Shown here: in pieces, positions 51,642 through 59,939 of the stretch
Position numbering within the stretch: position 1 is the stretch's first letter
How the letters are laid out: every line of letters begins with the position of its first letter
Assembly (NCBI GenBank): GCA_016932615.1
Contig: JAFGCN010000007.1
Location: 83,189-147,188 of the forward strand
Direction of reading: 5' to 3'
DNA: 64,000 nt
DNA from: Candidatus Aenigmatarchaeota archaeon
Lineage (GTDB): Archaea > Aenigmatarchaeota > Aenigmatarchaeia > QMZS01
The notes under the pieces: generated by a model
Databases searched by the model: none
What the model was told of the DNA's origin: nothing
Seen by the model: the letters and a program-made list of their open reading frames with translations, nothing else
Translations under genes and position numbers: made by a program

Positions 51642-52679
51642 CTACACATTCTTTACTTCGCTTATATTAAAAACGTCATCCTGATGCGCAAGATTAAACT
51701 CCTGCCATTCCCTCTCGGGGCTTTTCCGGCTCTTCGGCTTTGGCGAGGATCTTTCGGGCGGTTTTTCTTCCCCCCGTCCATCCTTTTTCTCCCCACTTCC
51801 CTTACCAGAGCCCATCTCGAAACGCACCTTTTCGGCAATCTTGTCTAGCTCACTAGGGTCTGCAGGGGCAGGGTTCCACATAAAATTGAGTCCATCTCCC
51901 TCAACTCTTGGAAAAACGTCAATACAGAAGCTCTTCTCAGTATTGCCGGCAATTATGTTCGTGCCTTGCGCTTTGAGTGCTTCAAAAGCGGCAGTTGCGG
52001 CAAAGCTTGCAACATAAAACAGGTGGACTGCTTCAGAGTCGGACAGTTCCCCGACTTTGGCAACCTCTCCCTTCGCATAAACTTTCACGTGGCCAAGCGC
52101 ACCCTTGCACATAATCGCCAAGGCCGCAGTATCGTCATAGATAACTTTAGTGTCTGCATACCGCGGTATGGGGTCGCTTTTTGCTTCCAAACCTGGCTTT
52201 AGGCCTGGATTTCGCTTGAAGTGGTTCTGGATCATTATCGGCAGGTTATGGGAGAATATTTCAAATATTTCCTGAAGCTTTGCCGGGTCCGGAACGATTT
52301 CGGGAACTCTAAAGCCGCCTCCCTCCGGGCTTGGAATCAGGTGAACCATAAAATGCTGCGACTGCTGGCCCGCCACTGCGCCGTTTGCAATGAAAATATC
52401 CAGATTCGGAGCGCCGGTTGCCCTTGCAGAAGCACCGCCCAGATTTTTTGCTACAGTAAACAGCCGGGCAAATGTTTCGACAGGAACCATTGGCAGAATC
52501 GGATAATGCTCCTTTGGCATAAGGAGAGTATGCCCCGGTGCCTTGGGGTTTATGTCAAGGACACCTACAAAGAGGTCGTCTTCATAAACCTTCCTGGAAG
52601 GGATCTCTCCAGACACTATTTTGCAAAAAGGGCAGGCCCCCCGGGCATCTTCGGCGCTTCTTGGCTGTTCTTCAGGCAT
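51642..52679 (-). CDS. Double HIT-domain protein with degenerate active sites
   Basis: The first 140 residues are a HIT domain (CPFCKIVSGEIPSRKVYEDD, LDINPKAPGHTLLMPKEHY), but the H-x-H-x-H triad reads H-F-M-V-H, so the catalytic His is Met. A second HIT-like domain follows (VYAKGEVAKVGELSD..., SFCIDVFPRVEGDG) with the His residues lost. A charged, Pro-rich tail of 60 residues ends the protein. Probably a nucleotide-binding rather than catalytic protein. It follows the canonical HIT gene by 26 bases on the same strand. Confidence 0.8.
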   Translation of the reverse strand: MPEEQPRSAEDARGACPFCKIVSGEIPSRKVYEDDLFVGVLDINPKAPGHTLLMPKEHYPILPMVPVETFARLFTVAKNLGGASARATGAPNLDIFIANGAVAGQQSQHFMVHLIPSPEGGGFRVPEIVPDPAKLQEIFEIFSHNLPIMIQNHFKRNPGLKPGLEAKSDPIPRYADTKVIYDDTAALAIMCKGALGHVKVYAKGEVAKVGELSDSEAVHLFYVASFAATAAFEALKAQGTNIIAGNTEKSFCIDVFPRVEGDGLNFMWNPAPADPSELDKIAEKVRFEMGSGKGSGEKKDGRGEEKPPERSSPKPKSRKSPEREWQEFNLAHQDDVFNISEVKNV

Positions 52680-52705
52680 AATTAAAATGGATTAAGAGTA
52701 ACTAT

Positions 52706-53134
52706 TCAGGGCGGGCTTTTTTGCGAAAATGCGCGGATTTTTTCGGCAATTTGGGGCAGGTCTTCCTTACGAAAGGGCATTTTAACGATTGCCTGAACCG
52801 ACTCTCCGCCATCACCAGCATAACGGGGAATTATATGGAAATGGACGTGCTGGACCTCCTGGCCGGCAATCTTTCCAACATTTGCCCCGATATTGCAAGC
52901 ATCAGTCCCCATAGCAGACATCACCTGGCTTGAAAGAGAATAGATAAATCCAAAGTATCCTTCCGCTTCGGAAAGGGGCATATCCAGCAGGGAAGCATAA
53001 TGCTTTTTCGGAATTATCACAGTGTGCCCCCTGGAAGAAGGGCTGATGTCAAGAAACGCAAGAAACCTCCCATCCTCGGCCACCTTCAGGGCAGGGATTT
53101 TTCCCGAAATAATGCTGCAAAACAGGCAGTCCAT
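52706..53134 (-). CDS. HIT family nucleotide hydrolase/transferase
   Basis: A canonical 142-residue HIT protein (Hint/GalT superfamily): N-terminal CLFCSIISGKIP, DISPSSRGHTVIIPKKHY and the intact triad QHVHFHIIPR. It likely cleaves a phosphoramidate or dinucleoside polyphosphate. It lies 25 bases after rpoP and precedes the degenerate double-HIT gene, so an active and an inactive HIT protein are side by side. Confidence 0.92.
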   Translation of the reverse strand: MDCLFCSIISGKIPALKVAEDGRFLAFLDISPSSRGHTVIIPKKHYASLLDMPLSEAEGYFGFIYSLSSQVMSAMGTDACNIGANVGKIAGQEVQHVHFHIIPRYAGDGGESVQAIVKMPFRKEDLPQIAEKIRAFSQKSPP

Positions 53135-53159
53135 AATAAATCACAAGCCAAATAAAACA

Positions 53160-53291
53160 TCACCTTGCTAGAATTGTCTTGGTTTCGCCGATTCGGTCTT
53201 TCATTAGTATCCTGAAACCGCAGGTCGGGCAGATTACGCTCTCTTCAATTTTTTCTACTTTGCCCTTACATTTTACGCATGTATATCCCAT
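53160..53291 (-). CDS. rpoP: RNA polymerase subunit Rpo12 (P)
   Basis: A 43-residue zinc-ribbon protein reading MGYTCVKCKGKVE at the start, then CPTCGFRILMKDR and KTILAR at the end. The four Cys (5, 8, 21, 24) and the GFRIL segment are those of archaeal RpoP/eukaryotic RPB12. Its ATG overlaps the sepF stop by one base (TAATG), so it is coupled to sepF. In many archaea rpoP follows the rpl37Ae gene; here it follows a division gene. Confidence 0.9.
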   Translation of the reverse strand: MGYTCVKCKGKVEKIEESVICPTCGFRILMKDRIGETKTILAR

Positions 53292-53647
53292 TATTCTTTA
53301 ATCCTTGAAACCATTACGTTGGGAGGACAAACGATGAGGATTGACTGAGGCCCCATTACTATATCCCCGTTTATCGCCGTAACCGTCTTCTTTATCCTTT
53401 CGATTGACCTTTTAAGCTCGCCTACATCCTTGTTTTTCATTTCGAGTGTCTCCGCCAAAACTATGCTTCCTTCCCGGATGTACTTCAGAATCTTTTCACA
53501 ATCCCGAAATTCGGTCAATTTTTCTATCCTAATCCGGATTTTTCCAGACTGCTGCCTTGGCTCCTCGATAATGCTGTCCAAATCAATATATTCATCGCTG
53601 TCTGACTCCTGGCGTGATGGCCTACCAAAGATTCGATCAAATACCAT
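53291..53647 (-). CDS. sepF: SepF, FtsZ membrane anchor
   Basis: A 118-residue protein with an N-terminal amphipathic membrane-binding helix (MVFDRIFGR), a short acidic linker (DEYIDLDSI) and the SepF core beta/alpha domain with IREGSIVLAETLEMKN, LKRSIERIKKTV, INGDIVMGPQSILIVCPPNV. Archaeal SepF tethers FtsZ to the membrane. The partner ftsZ is at 26.2 kb. A TATA box is at 53657-53668. Its stop overlaps the rpoP start. Confidence 0.93.
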   Translation of the reverse strand: MVFDRIFGRPSRQESDSDEYIDLDSIIEEPRQQSGKIRIRIEKLTEFRDCEKILKYIREGSIVLAETLEMKNKDVGELKRSIERIKKTVTAINGDIVMGPQSILIVCPPNVMVSRIKE

Positions 53648-53656
53648 AACTATACT

Positions 53657-53668
53657 TAAATATATAAA
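53657..53668 (-). promoter_or_regulatory. TATA box for sepF operon
   Basis: TTATATATTTAA on the minus strand, about 10-21 bases before ATG 53647; the AT-rich run extends to about 53672, and the box likely lies in its distal part. Confidence 0.4.
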
Positions 53669-53710
53669 TATCCCCTTCTGGTGGGCTTATTCAGAGTGGG
53701 CCAGTGGCTT

Positions 53711-53723
53711 GAAAATATATACT
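53711..53723 (+). promoter_or_regulatory. TATA box for the Yip1-like gene
   Basis: GAAAATATATACT lies 19-31 bases before the ATG at 53742. Confidence 0.45.
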
Positions 53724-53741
53724 ATATTGGCTATACTAATT

Positions 53742-54344
53742 ATGGAGATTTTCAGGCGGAGTTGGGGTGTCATCTCAGACCCCAGCCGGTTCTTCAGCAA
53801 AATAAAGAAGGAAAAGGGGCTCAAGAAGGCGTTTACTTACTTTTTTGTATTGTCCCTGTTTGGAACCGTCATGTCTTTTGCCGCAAATGAAATGCTTCTT
53901 GACTATGTTTACGGGCCGCTAATGAATGCTTATGGATTCTCAGCCCCCCAGCAGGAAGTTTCACAGCAGATTGTGGGCACCTGGTACGCAATAATGTTTT
54001 TCTCAGGCCTGCTCATAAGCTTTCTAATGGCAGGGCTAATCCACCTCTGGATTATGCTTTTTGGAGGCAAAGAGGAATATGAAAAGACCTATCAGATATA
54101 TGCTTACTCTAAGACTCCCAGCTTTCTTTTCGGCTGGATTCCATTTTTTTCAGTACTTGCTGAGGCGTACCACGTCGTTCTTTTAATTGCCGGGACGCAT
54201 AAAATTCAAGGAATCGAAAGGAACCGGGCAATCTGGATGTTTGCTGTGCCTTACCTCATATACATTGCAGTTTCGATAATCTTTCTCATGCAGTTCATGA
54301 ACTCTGACGCTATGAGCGTATTTTTGACCAATTCGACAATTTAA
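53742..54344 (+). CDS. Yip1-domain membrane protein
   Basis: A 200-residue membrane protein. The N-terminal ISDPSRFFSKIKKEKGLKKAF is the typical cytoplasmic start of archaeal Yip1/DUF1282 proteins, followed by four or five spans, with the conserved GLIHLWIMLFGG and YSKTPSFLFGWIPFF in the middle. Function in archaea is unknown. ATG 53742 follows CTAATT and has a TATA box; the long frame upstream overlaps sepF and is not coding. Confidence 0.8.
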   Translation: MEIFRRSWGVISDPSRFFSKIKKEKGLKKAFTYFFVLSLFGTVMSFAANEMLLDYVYGPLMNAYGFSAPQQEVSQQIVGTWYAIMFFSGLLISFLMAGLIHLWIMLFGGKEEYEKTYQIYAYSKTPSFLFGWIPFFSVLAEAYHVVLLIAGTHKIQGIERNRAIWMFAVPYLIYIAVSIIFLMQFMNSDAMSVFLTNSTI

Positions 54345-54944
54345 CTAAATGTTCTCTCCCTCCAGCAACTCACGCCTTAAATAGGCCTCTAGGGTACGAT
54401 AAAGCACATCTGCAGAAGCTCCCATCCCATGAAAATGACACCTTCTTTGGCTTCCATTTGCCTCAACTGAAGCGATGGCCTCCCCTCTAAAATTTCCGCC
54501 ATCGTGGTAATTGCCTAGCCAAATGAGACCCCTGGAAATAAAACTATCCCCCTCAGGCATGAGAAATGGCCTGCCCGAATAAATGAAAGAATAAACGCCT
54601 GGATCAGAGAAGCCCTGATTTCCAAGTTGGATTGATGACTCCGAACTCTTCTCTCCAGGAAAAATATGGAGACCCTCTACAGGAAATATCCCCAGATATA
54701 AGCTTCCCATTACAACAGGTTTAATCCTGTCTGAATTGTAATAAACTCCAAAGTTTGATTCATGTCTTTTGCCATCAGCCAGAAGCGGCACAGCTATTTG
54801 CTCAAAAAAATTTTGGGTGGAAAAATCTACATAATCTCCATTTCTTATCCTTACCCAAGAACCGCTATAACTTGCGCCATAGTCCATCAGATCCAATAGA
54901 CTTTGGAGCAAATCCTTTGGTCTGATTACTTTTTCAAATGCCAT
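54345..54944 (-). CDS. Hypothetical protein, 199 aa
   Basis: A soluble protein of mixed alpha/beta character with no recognised motif; YSGSWVRIRNGDYVDFS, MGSLYLGIFPVEG and LIWLGNYHDGGNFRGE look like strand-loop regions, and RCHFHGMGA holds two His. Starts just after a TATATTTT-like box. It is convergent with the Yip1-like gene and lies between that and tRNA-Ser(GCT). Confidence 0.65.
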   Translation of the reverse strand: MAFEKVIRPKDLLQSLLDLMDYGASYSGSWVRIRNGDYVDFSTQNFFEQIAVPLLADGKRHESNFGVYYNSDRIKPVVMGSLYLGIFPVEGLHIFPGEKSSESSIQLGNQGFSDPGVYSFIYSGRPFLMPEGDSFISRGLIWLGNYHDGGNFRGEAIASVEANGSQRRCHFHGMGASADVLYRTLEAYLRRELLEGENI

Positions 54945-55000
54945 AAGAATACCCCAAAATATACGTTTAGGTAGTTATTTCCTAATGCCCAAATTTTTAA

Positions 55001-55022
55001 TACGCTGGGGCCGGGATTCGAT
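55001..55022. repeat. 22-bp direct repeat, copy 1 (extra 3' exon of tRNA-Ser)
   Basis: Identical over 22 bases to 55112-55133, which is the 3' exon of tRNA-Ser(GCT) from T loop to discriminator plus two flanking bases. It lies 90 bases beyond the real 3' end and has no other tRNA parts near it. Confidence 0.85.
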
Positions 55023-55111
55023 GAAACCCTTTAAGGGCTAATTTGGTCAAAAGGTCTTCACCCCAAAGCAGGCAAAACATAAGCTTTCCGCAAAAATAAC
55101 CCTTTTTGAGC

Positions 55112-55133
55112 TACGCTGGGGCCGGGATTCGAT
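55112..55133. repeat. 22-bp direct repeat, copy 2 (within tRNA-Ser 3' end)
   Basis: The copy used by tRNA-Ser(GCT): T-loop end, 3' T stem, 3' acceptor strand and discriminator. The repeat start-to-start distance is 111 bases. Confidence 0.85.
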
Positions 55134-55290
55134 ACCGGAAATTACAGCCAAATTGCAGACCATTTCGCGAAGCGGAATAGTTTTTCTTTTGACGTTAAGG
55201 ACTTTTCTTTCATAAAGAAAGGTCTTTACCCGGGCTCCCAAAGGGAACATGCTTAGCAGGCATGCGCCTTAACCGCTCGGCCACCCCAGC
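55114..55290 (-). tRNA. tRNA-Ser(GCT) with one T-loop intron
   Basis: Exons give GCTGGGG with CCCCAGC, D arm GCCGAGCGGTTAAGGC, anticodon stem CATGC with GCATG and uninterrupted loop CTGCTAA (anticodon GCT), variable arm TTCCCTTTGGGAGC, T stem CCGGG with CCCGG, loop TTCGAAT, discriminator G. The only intron (55133-55227) lies inside the T loop after the first T (54/55). CCA is not encoded. A second copy of the 3' exon lies downstream. Confidence 0.88.
55133..55227 (-). repeat. tRNA-Ser(GCT) intron, cassette copy 6
   Basis: A 95-base T-loop intron. Hairpin 55200-55224, linker CGTCAAAAGAAAAAC (same first ten bases as tRNA-Met intron 1), second hairpin CGCTTCGCG near 55167-55175. Confidence 0.75.
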
Positions 55291-55332
55291 ATAACCTAAT
55301 TAAGGCAAAATAATTATATCCCTAGCTTAGTT

Positions 55333-56544
55333 ATGGCAGAACTCCTGAAGTTCGAAGATTTCAGCTACAGGGGGAAGACAGTCGGTCTTAGGGTTGACCT
55401 CAACCTCCCCTATGACCCAAAAACGAAAACCATTTCAGAAACCCCCCGGCTCATCGACCACGCAAAGACCATAAAACACCTCTCTGAAAGCGGCGCTAAA
55501 GTCATTTTGCTGGCGCACCAAGGGAGAAAGGGTGACGAGGACTTCATTTCCCTCGAAGACCACGCAAATCTTCTTGAAAAGCACCTCAGCCAGCCCGTCA
55601 GGTTCATAAAGCTTGACTCAGACTTCTCAGGCATAAGGGAGCTTAAGGAAGGTGAAGTTGCGCTTCTTGACAATGTGCGAAGCTTCGACGACGAAACAAA
55701 AGAACTTTCATCAGAGGAGCACGCAAAAAGCGCCCTTCCTTCAAAGCTGGCTCCCCTTCTCGACTGCTTCATCCTCGATGCTTTCTCGGTTGCACACAGG
55801 GCTCACGCAAGCGTAGTCGGATTTTCAACGCTTATCCCTTCAATTGCAGGGCCGGTTTTCTACAAGGAGTACGAATTCCTGGAAAGGTTCCTGCGGGAAA
55901 TACAGTTTTCGAAAAATGATGTGGTCGTGCTTGGCGGGGCAAAGCCAACCGAGCCGATAAACCTGATAAACCGGCTTTACGGAAAAGGAATCGAAACCGT
56001 CCTGACGACAGGCGTCATTTCTCTCCTGATACTGATGTCACGCGGCTACAAGCTGGGAAAAAGCGAAGAGTTTTTAAAAGAAAAAAAGTACCTAGACTAC
56101 CTGAAAGACATTGCCCCATTTGCAAAGGAAGAAAGTATTCTCTACCCCGTTGACGTCGCAGTTGAAAGAAACGGAAAGCGCGCCGAGATTGAAATAAAAG
56201 ACCTGCCCGTGGAAGAGCCAATACTTGACATCGGAAGCAAGACAATAGCCCTCTACTCGAAAATAATTTCCGAGGCAAATGTTGTTTGCATGAAAGGGCC
56301 TGCGGGAACTTATGAAAGGGCGGGCTTTGAAGAGGGGACAAAAAAACTCTTCGAGGCGATTGCTGACTCTGAGTGCATTTCCCTCATCGGGGGCGGAAAC
56401 TCCATTGACTGCCTGGAAAAGCTCAAAATTGACCCCGCTGCGTTCACTTACATAAGCTTAAGCGGGGGGGCATTTGTCGAATTCCTCAGCGGAACCGAGC
56501 TTCCTGGGATAGCTGCGCTAAAGGAAAGCTGCAGGAAGTTCTAA
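55333..56544 (+). CDS. pgk: Phosphoglycerate kinase
   Basis: Transfers phosphate between 1,3-bisphosphoglycerate and ADP in glycolysis. VGLRVDLNLPYD, LLAHQGRKGDE, LLDNVRSFDDE, the HRAHASVVGF segment, VVVLGGAKPTEP and the C-terminal IGGGNSIDCL...YISLSGGAFVEFL are all PGK motifs, the GR/AHQGR form being archaeal. The 403-residue length is usual. TATA-like AATTATA lies about 17-23 bases upstream of the ATG. Confidence 0.95.
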   Translation: MAELLKFEDFSYRGKTVGLRVDLNLPYDPKTKTISETPRLIDHAKTIKHLSESGAKVILLAHQGRKGDEDFISLEDHANLLEKHLSQPVRFIKLDSDFSGIRELKEGEVALLDNVRSFDDETKELSSEEHAKSALPSKLAPLLDCFILDAFSVAHRAHASVVGFSTLIPSIAGPVFYKEYEFLERFLREIQFSKNDVVVLGGAKPTEPINLINRLYGKGIETVLTTGVISLLILMSRGYKLGKSEEFLKEKKYLDYLKDIAPFAKEESILYPVDVAVERNGKRAEIEIKDLPVEEPILDIGSKTIALYSKIISEANVVCMKGPAGTYERAGFEEGTKKLFEAIADSECISLIGGGNSIDCLEKLKIDPAAFTYISLSGGAFVEFLSGTELPGIAALKESCRKF

Positions 56545-56627
56545 GCCAGCAGGCCTTTTTTCAGAATCTCTGATTCCAAATATTAACCTTATAGGCCTTA
56601 TCTGTAAAACTAGGCAATATATTATGT

Positions 56628-59363
56628 ATGCCGGAGGAAATAGTTCCCCCCAGGGAGCCTGCACCGAAAAAGGAAATTGCAGACTACTGCGTGCTAGAGC
56701 CATCTGAAGTTATAAGCCGATTCAAAAGCTCAGAGAAAGGGCTTAGCGAGGAAGAAGCGAAAAATCGGCTCGCAGAATACGGCTACAACGAGCTGCAGAA
56801 AAAGAAAAAGCACAAAGCGCTCCTGATATTCATCAGCCAGTTCAAAAGCCCTCTTGTCCTCCTCCTTGTCGGAGCAGGCATACTTTCACTGTTCATTGGG
56901 GAGATTCTGGACTCAGCCGCGATTTTTGCAATAATACTTCTTAATGCCATTCTAGGATTTTTTCAGGAGTACAAAGCGGATAAAGCCCTCCAGGCGCTCG
57001 AAAAAATATCCTCACCCATGGCAAGAGTCATGCGAGGCGGCAAAGAACTAAGAATTCCTGCAAGAGAAGTCGTTCCTGGGGATATAATTGTCCTTGAAGC
57101 AGGAGACGTTGTACCCGCAGATGCGCGCCTTATCAAGTCCTCGGGGCTCCAGATAGACGAAGCATCTCTTACGGGGGAATCGGTTCCATCATCCAAGACA
57201 ACCGACAAGTACGAAAGCCCGGTGTCTGTTGCAGACCAGGAGAATATGGCCTTCATGGGAACAATCGTCACTTACGGAAATGGGCTTGCCGTTGTGACAG
57301 CGACAGGAATGAAAACCGAGTTTGGAAAAATCGCCCAGTCGCTTCAGGAAACCGGAGACACAAAAACACCTCTCCAGGGAAAGTTCGAGGAGCTGTCAAA
57401 ACAGATAGGAATAATAGCCGCTCTTCTCGTAATACTTGTCTTAATCGTCGGCTCTATTCAGGGGGTCACATCAATCGAGAAGATGATACTCCTTTCGGTA
57501 GCCCTTATGGTCTCCACAGTTCCGAACTCTCTTCCGCTAGTTGTTACAATTGGCCTTTCCAGAGGCACGAAGCAGCTTGCAAAAGAAAACATGCTTATCA
57601 AAAGCCTCCCCGCTGCGGAAAGTCTCGGCTCTGCCACAATAATCTGCTCAGACAAAACCGGGACAATAACCAAAAACCAGATGACAGTAACAGACATATA
57701 CTTCAACCAAGCCACCTTAAGCGTTACCGGCTCTGGCTACCAGCCGGAAGGAAAGTTCATTTCCAACGAAGGAGAAATCGACCCCAAAAAGCTTGAAGGG
57801 CTTCTGAAAATCGGGCTTCTTTGCAACAACGCAAAGCTTAACAAAACCAGGGAAGGTTACGAGATAATCGGCGACCCCACAGAGGGCTCCCTCATAGCGC
57901 TTGCCAGAAAAGGGCTTCTTGACGAAAAGCATTACGAGGAAAATCTGATAAAGGTAAGTGAACTTCCATTTGACAGCGACAGAAAAAGAATGTCGGTCAT
58001 CTTCAAAGACAAAGAAACTGGCAAGCTTGAAGCATATATCAAGGGAGCGCCAGACCTTCTCCTGAAAAAGTGCAGCCGAATATATGAAAACGGAAGCTGC
58101 AGGGAACTTACAGAAAAAGACCGGGAGCGCATAATGGGCGTCAACACAAGCTTTGCCAAAAAAGCCCTGAGAGTCCTGGGCTTTGCGTTTCGCGAGATTC
58201 AGGAAGGCCAGCACACCAGCGAAAACGAAGTTGAAAAAGACCTGGTGTTTATGGGCCTTGTCGGCATGATAGACCCACCAAGAGAAGGAGTGGAAGAGGC
58301 AATAGCCAAGTGCAGGGAAGCAGGAATAAAGGTAATGATAATTACGGGCGACCACGCCCTGACTACAAAGGCAATAGCAGAGAAGATTGGCCTGTTTGGA
58401 GAAGGCGACATTGTAATAAGCGGGGAAGAACTGGACACAATAACTGACGGGGAGCTTGAAGCTAAAATTGAGAGTGTAAGAATTGTTGCCAGGGCCCTTC
58501 CCGTGCAAAAGCTTCGAATCGTTCAGGCGCTGCAGAAAAAAGGCCATATAGTTGCGATGACTGGGGACGGTGTTAACGATGCGCCAGCTCTCAAAAAAGC
58601 AGATATCGGCATTGCCATGGGCATAACCGGAACGGACGTTGCAAAAGAAGTTGCAGATGCAACGCTTGTGGATGACAATTTTGCAACAATAGTAAAGGCG
58701 ATAGAAACCGGAAGGAACATCTATGACAGCTTAATCCGGTCGGCAAAGTTTTTCCTTGCCTGCAATATGGGCGAGATAACTGCAGTCTTCAGCTCGATAC
58801 TTCTGAAGCTCCCCCTCCCGATGATACCCCTTCAGATACTGCTCATGAACATGCTGACAGATAACCTCCCCGCCCTCGGCCTCGGCTTTGAGCCGAATGA
58901 TGAAAGGGCGATGAAAAGGCCTCCGAGAAACCCAAAGGAGAAGCCAATCAGCAACAGGATGTACCTGTCGATTGTGGCATTCGGGCTGATAATGGGAATC
59001 GGCACACTGGTAATGTTCCAGGCGTACCTTGGAGAAGGGCTTATAAAGGCGCAAACCGTTGCATTTACGACGCTAGTCATATTCCAGATGTTCGCGGTAA
59101 TCAGCAGCAGGACACTTTACCCTTCCATAAAGCACCTAAACCTACTTTCAAACAAATACCTGCTCTGCACGATAATTCTCTCCGTGGGAATACAGGCCGC
59201 AGTAGTTTATTGGGGGCCACTTCAGGCGGTATTCGGCACGGTTTCCCTGGCTGCTGCAGACTGGATAAAGATTGTCGGTTTTTCGTCTCTTGGGTTTGTC
59301 CTGATGGAAGCAAGCAAATACGCCATGCCTGACGGCAGAGCAAAAAGGGAAGCAGGAAAATAA
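56628..59363 (+). CDS. P-type cation ATPase (P2-type)
   Basis: A 911-residue pump of the Ca2+/Na+/H+ P2 group. The A-domain TGES is at residue 182, the phosphorylated Asp in SDKTGTITKNQMT at 342, and GDGVNDAP near 647. Ten spans fit: two pairs before the P domain and six after. The M4 motif that is PEGLP in Ca2+ pumps is PNSLP here, so the key Glu is missing and ion specificity is uncertain. Two ATGs lie at 56624 and 56628; the frame requires 56628. Confidence 0.92.
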   Translation: MPEEIVPPREPAPKKEIADYCVLEPSEVISRFKSSEKGLSEEEAKNRLAEYGYNELQKKKKHKALLIFISQFKSPLVLLLVGAGILSLFIGEILDSAAIFAIILLNAILGFFQEYKADKALQALEKISSPMARVMRGGKELRIPAREVVPGDIIVLEAGDVVPADARLIKSSGLQIDEASLTGESVPSSKTTDKYESPVSVADQENMAFMGTIVTYGNGLAVVTATGMKTEFGKIAQSLQETGDTKTPLQGKFEELSKQIGIIAALLVILVLIVGSIQGVTSIEKMILLSVALMVSTVPNSLPLVVTIGLSRGTKQLAKENMLIKSLPAAESLGSATIICSDKTGTITKNQMTVTDIYFNQATLSVTGSGYQPEGKFISNEGEIDPKKLEGLLKIGLLCNNAKLNKTREGYEIIGDPTEGSLIALARKGLLDEKHYEENLIKVSELPFDSDRKRMSVIFKDKETGKLEAYIKGAPDLLLKKCSRIYENGSCRELTEKDRERIMGVNTSFAKKALRVLGFAFREIQEGQHTSENEVEKDLVFMGLVGMIDPPREGVEEAIAKCREAGIKVMIITGDHALTTKAIAEKIGLFGEGDIVISGEELDTITDGELEAKIESVRIVARALPVQKLRIVQALQKKGHIVAMTGDGVNDAPALKKADIGIAMGITGTDVAKEVADATLVDDNFATIVKAIETGRNIYDSLIRSAKFFLACNMGEITAVFSSILLKLPLPMIPLQILLMNMLTDNLPALGLGFEPNDERAMKRPPRNPKEKPISNRMYLSIVAFGLIMGIGTLVMFQAYLGEGLIKAQTVAFTTLVIFQMFAVISSRTLYPSIKHLNLLSNKYLLCTIILSVGIQAAVVYWGPLQAVFGTVSLAAADWIKIVGFSSLGFVLMEASKYAMPDGRAKREAGK

Positions 59364-59402
59364 TCCTTAAACCTTGGCATACCCAATAAATAAGAAATTA
59401 TT

Positions 59403-59888
59403 ATGGATGCTGCAAATGACCTTAGGGTTAAGGAAAGAAACGCAGACTATCTTTACGAAAGCTTTCAGAGGGCATATGGCCGGCGTGACTTTGCCGAAGC
59501 ATGCAACTATCTTTGGAAGGCCAACCTGACAATAATCTCTGCACTGGGGGCCATGGACGGAATGGATGTGCGGGACATTGCCGGGGCGAAAGCGTTCCTA
59601 TACAGATTCCTGAAAAGGGGGGACATAAGCAACCCGGAGATATCTTCCCTTGAGGTAATCTACGCAAACCGCGCCAGAAGCTCTGGTGATGAGCCGATGC
59701 TTACCCTGCATATCGAAAGGTGCGAAAAGCTGCTCAGAAAGCTAAAGGTTCTCCTGAAGGACTACATACTAAACGGTCCAATGAATAACTTCGGTAGCCC
59801 GGGAAATACCGGAAATGAAAGCTCAGCAGAGGGCGGGAATGCCGCCACGGAACCCGAAGATGGGCAGGGCTTTGCTTTTCCGCAATAG
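59403..59888 (+). CDS. Helical hypothetical protein, 161 aa
   Basis: The first 125 residues are helical (YESFQRAYGRRDFAEACNYLWKANLTIISALGAM, then two more helices), a layout somewhat like HEPN or PaREP1 proteins but without a clear R-x4-6-H motif. The tail is Gly/Asn/Glu-rich and disordered. I do not assign a function. It begins 39 bases after the P-type ATPase gene on the same strand and is convergent with the PGI-like gene. Confidence 0.6.
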   Translation: MDAANDLRVKERNADYLYESFQRAYGRRDFAEACNYLWKANLTIISALGAMDGMDVRDIAGAKAFLYRFLKRGDISNPEISSLEVIYANRARSSGDEPMLTLHIERCEKLLRKLKVLLKDYILNGPMNNFGSPGNTGNESSAEGGNAATEPEDGQGFAFPQ

Positions 59889-59939
59889 ATGCCTTTCAAA
59901 TCTCCATCCTGCTTATTGAGTGCTGGCATTCAGGCAGAA

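Noticed and set aside
53430-53741. N-terminal extension of the Yip1-like protein
   Set aside because: It is antisense to sepF and lies upstream of a good TATA box; the ATG at 53742 gives the usual N-terminus.
57717-58547. 276-codon frame antisense to the P-type ATPase
   Set aside because: No similarity, Cys/Tyr/Phe-rich shadow composition, wholly inside a conserved gene.
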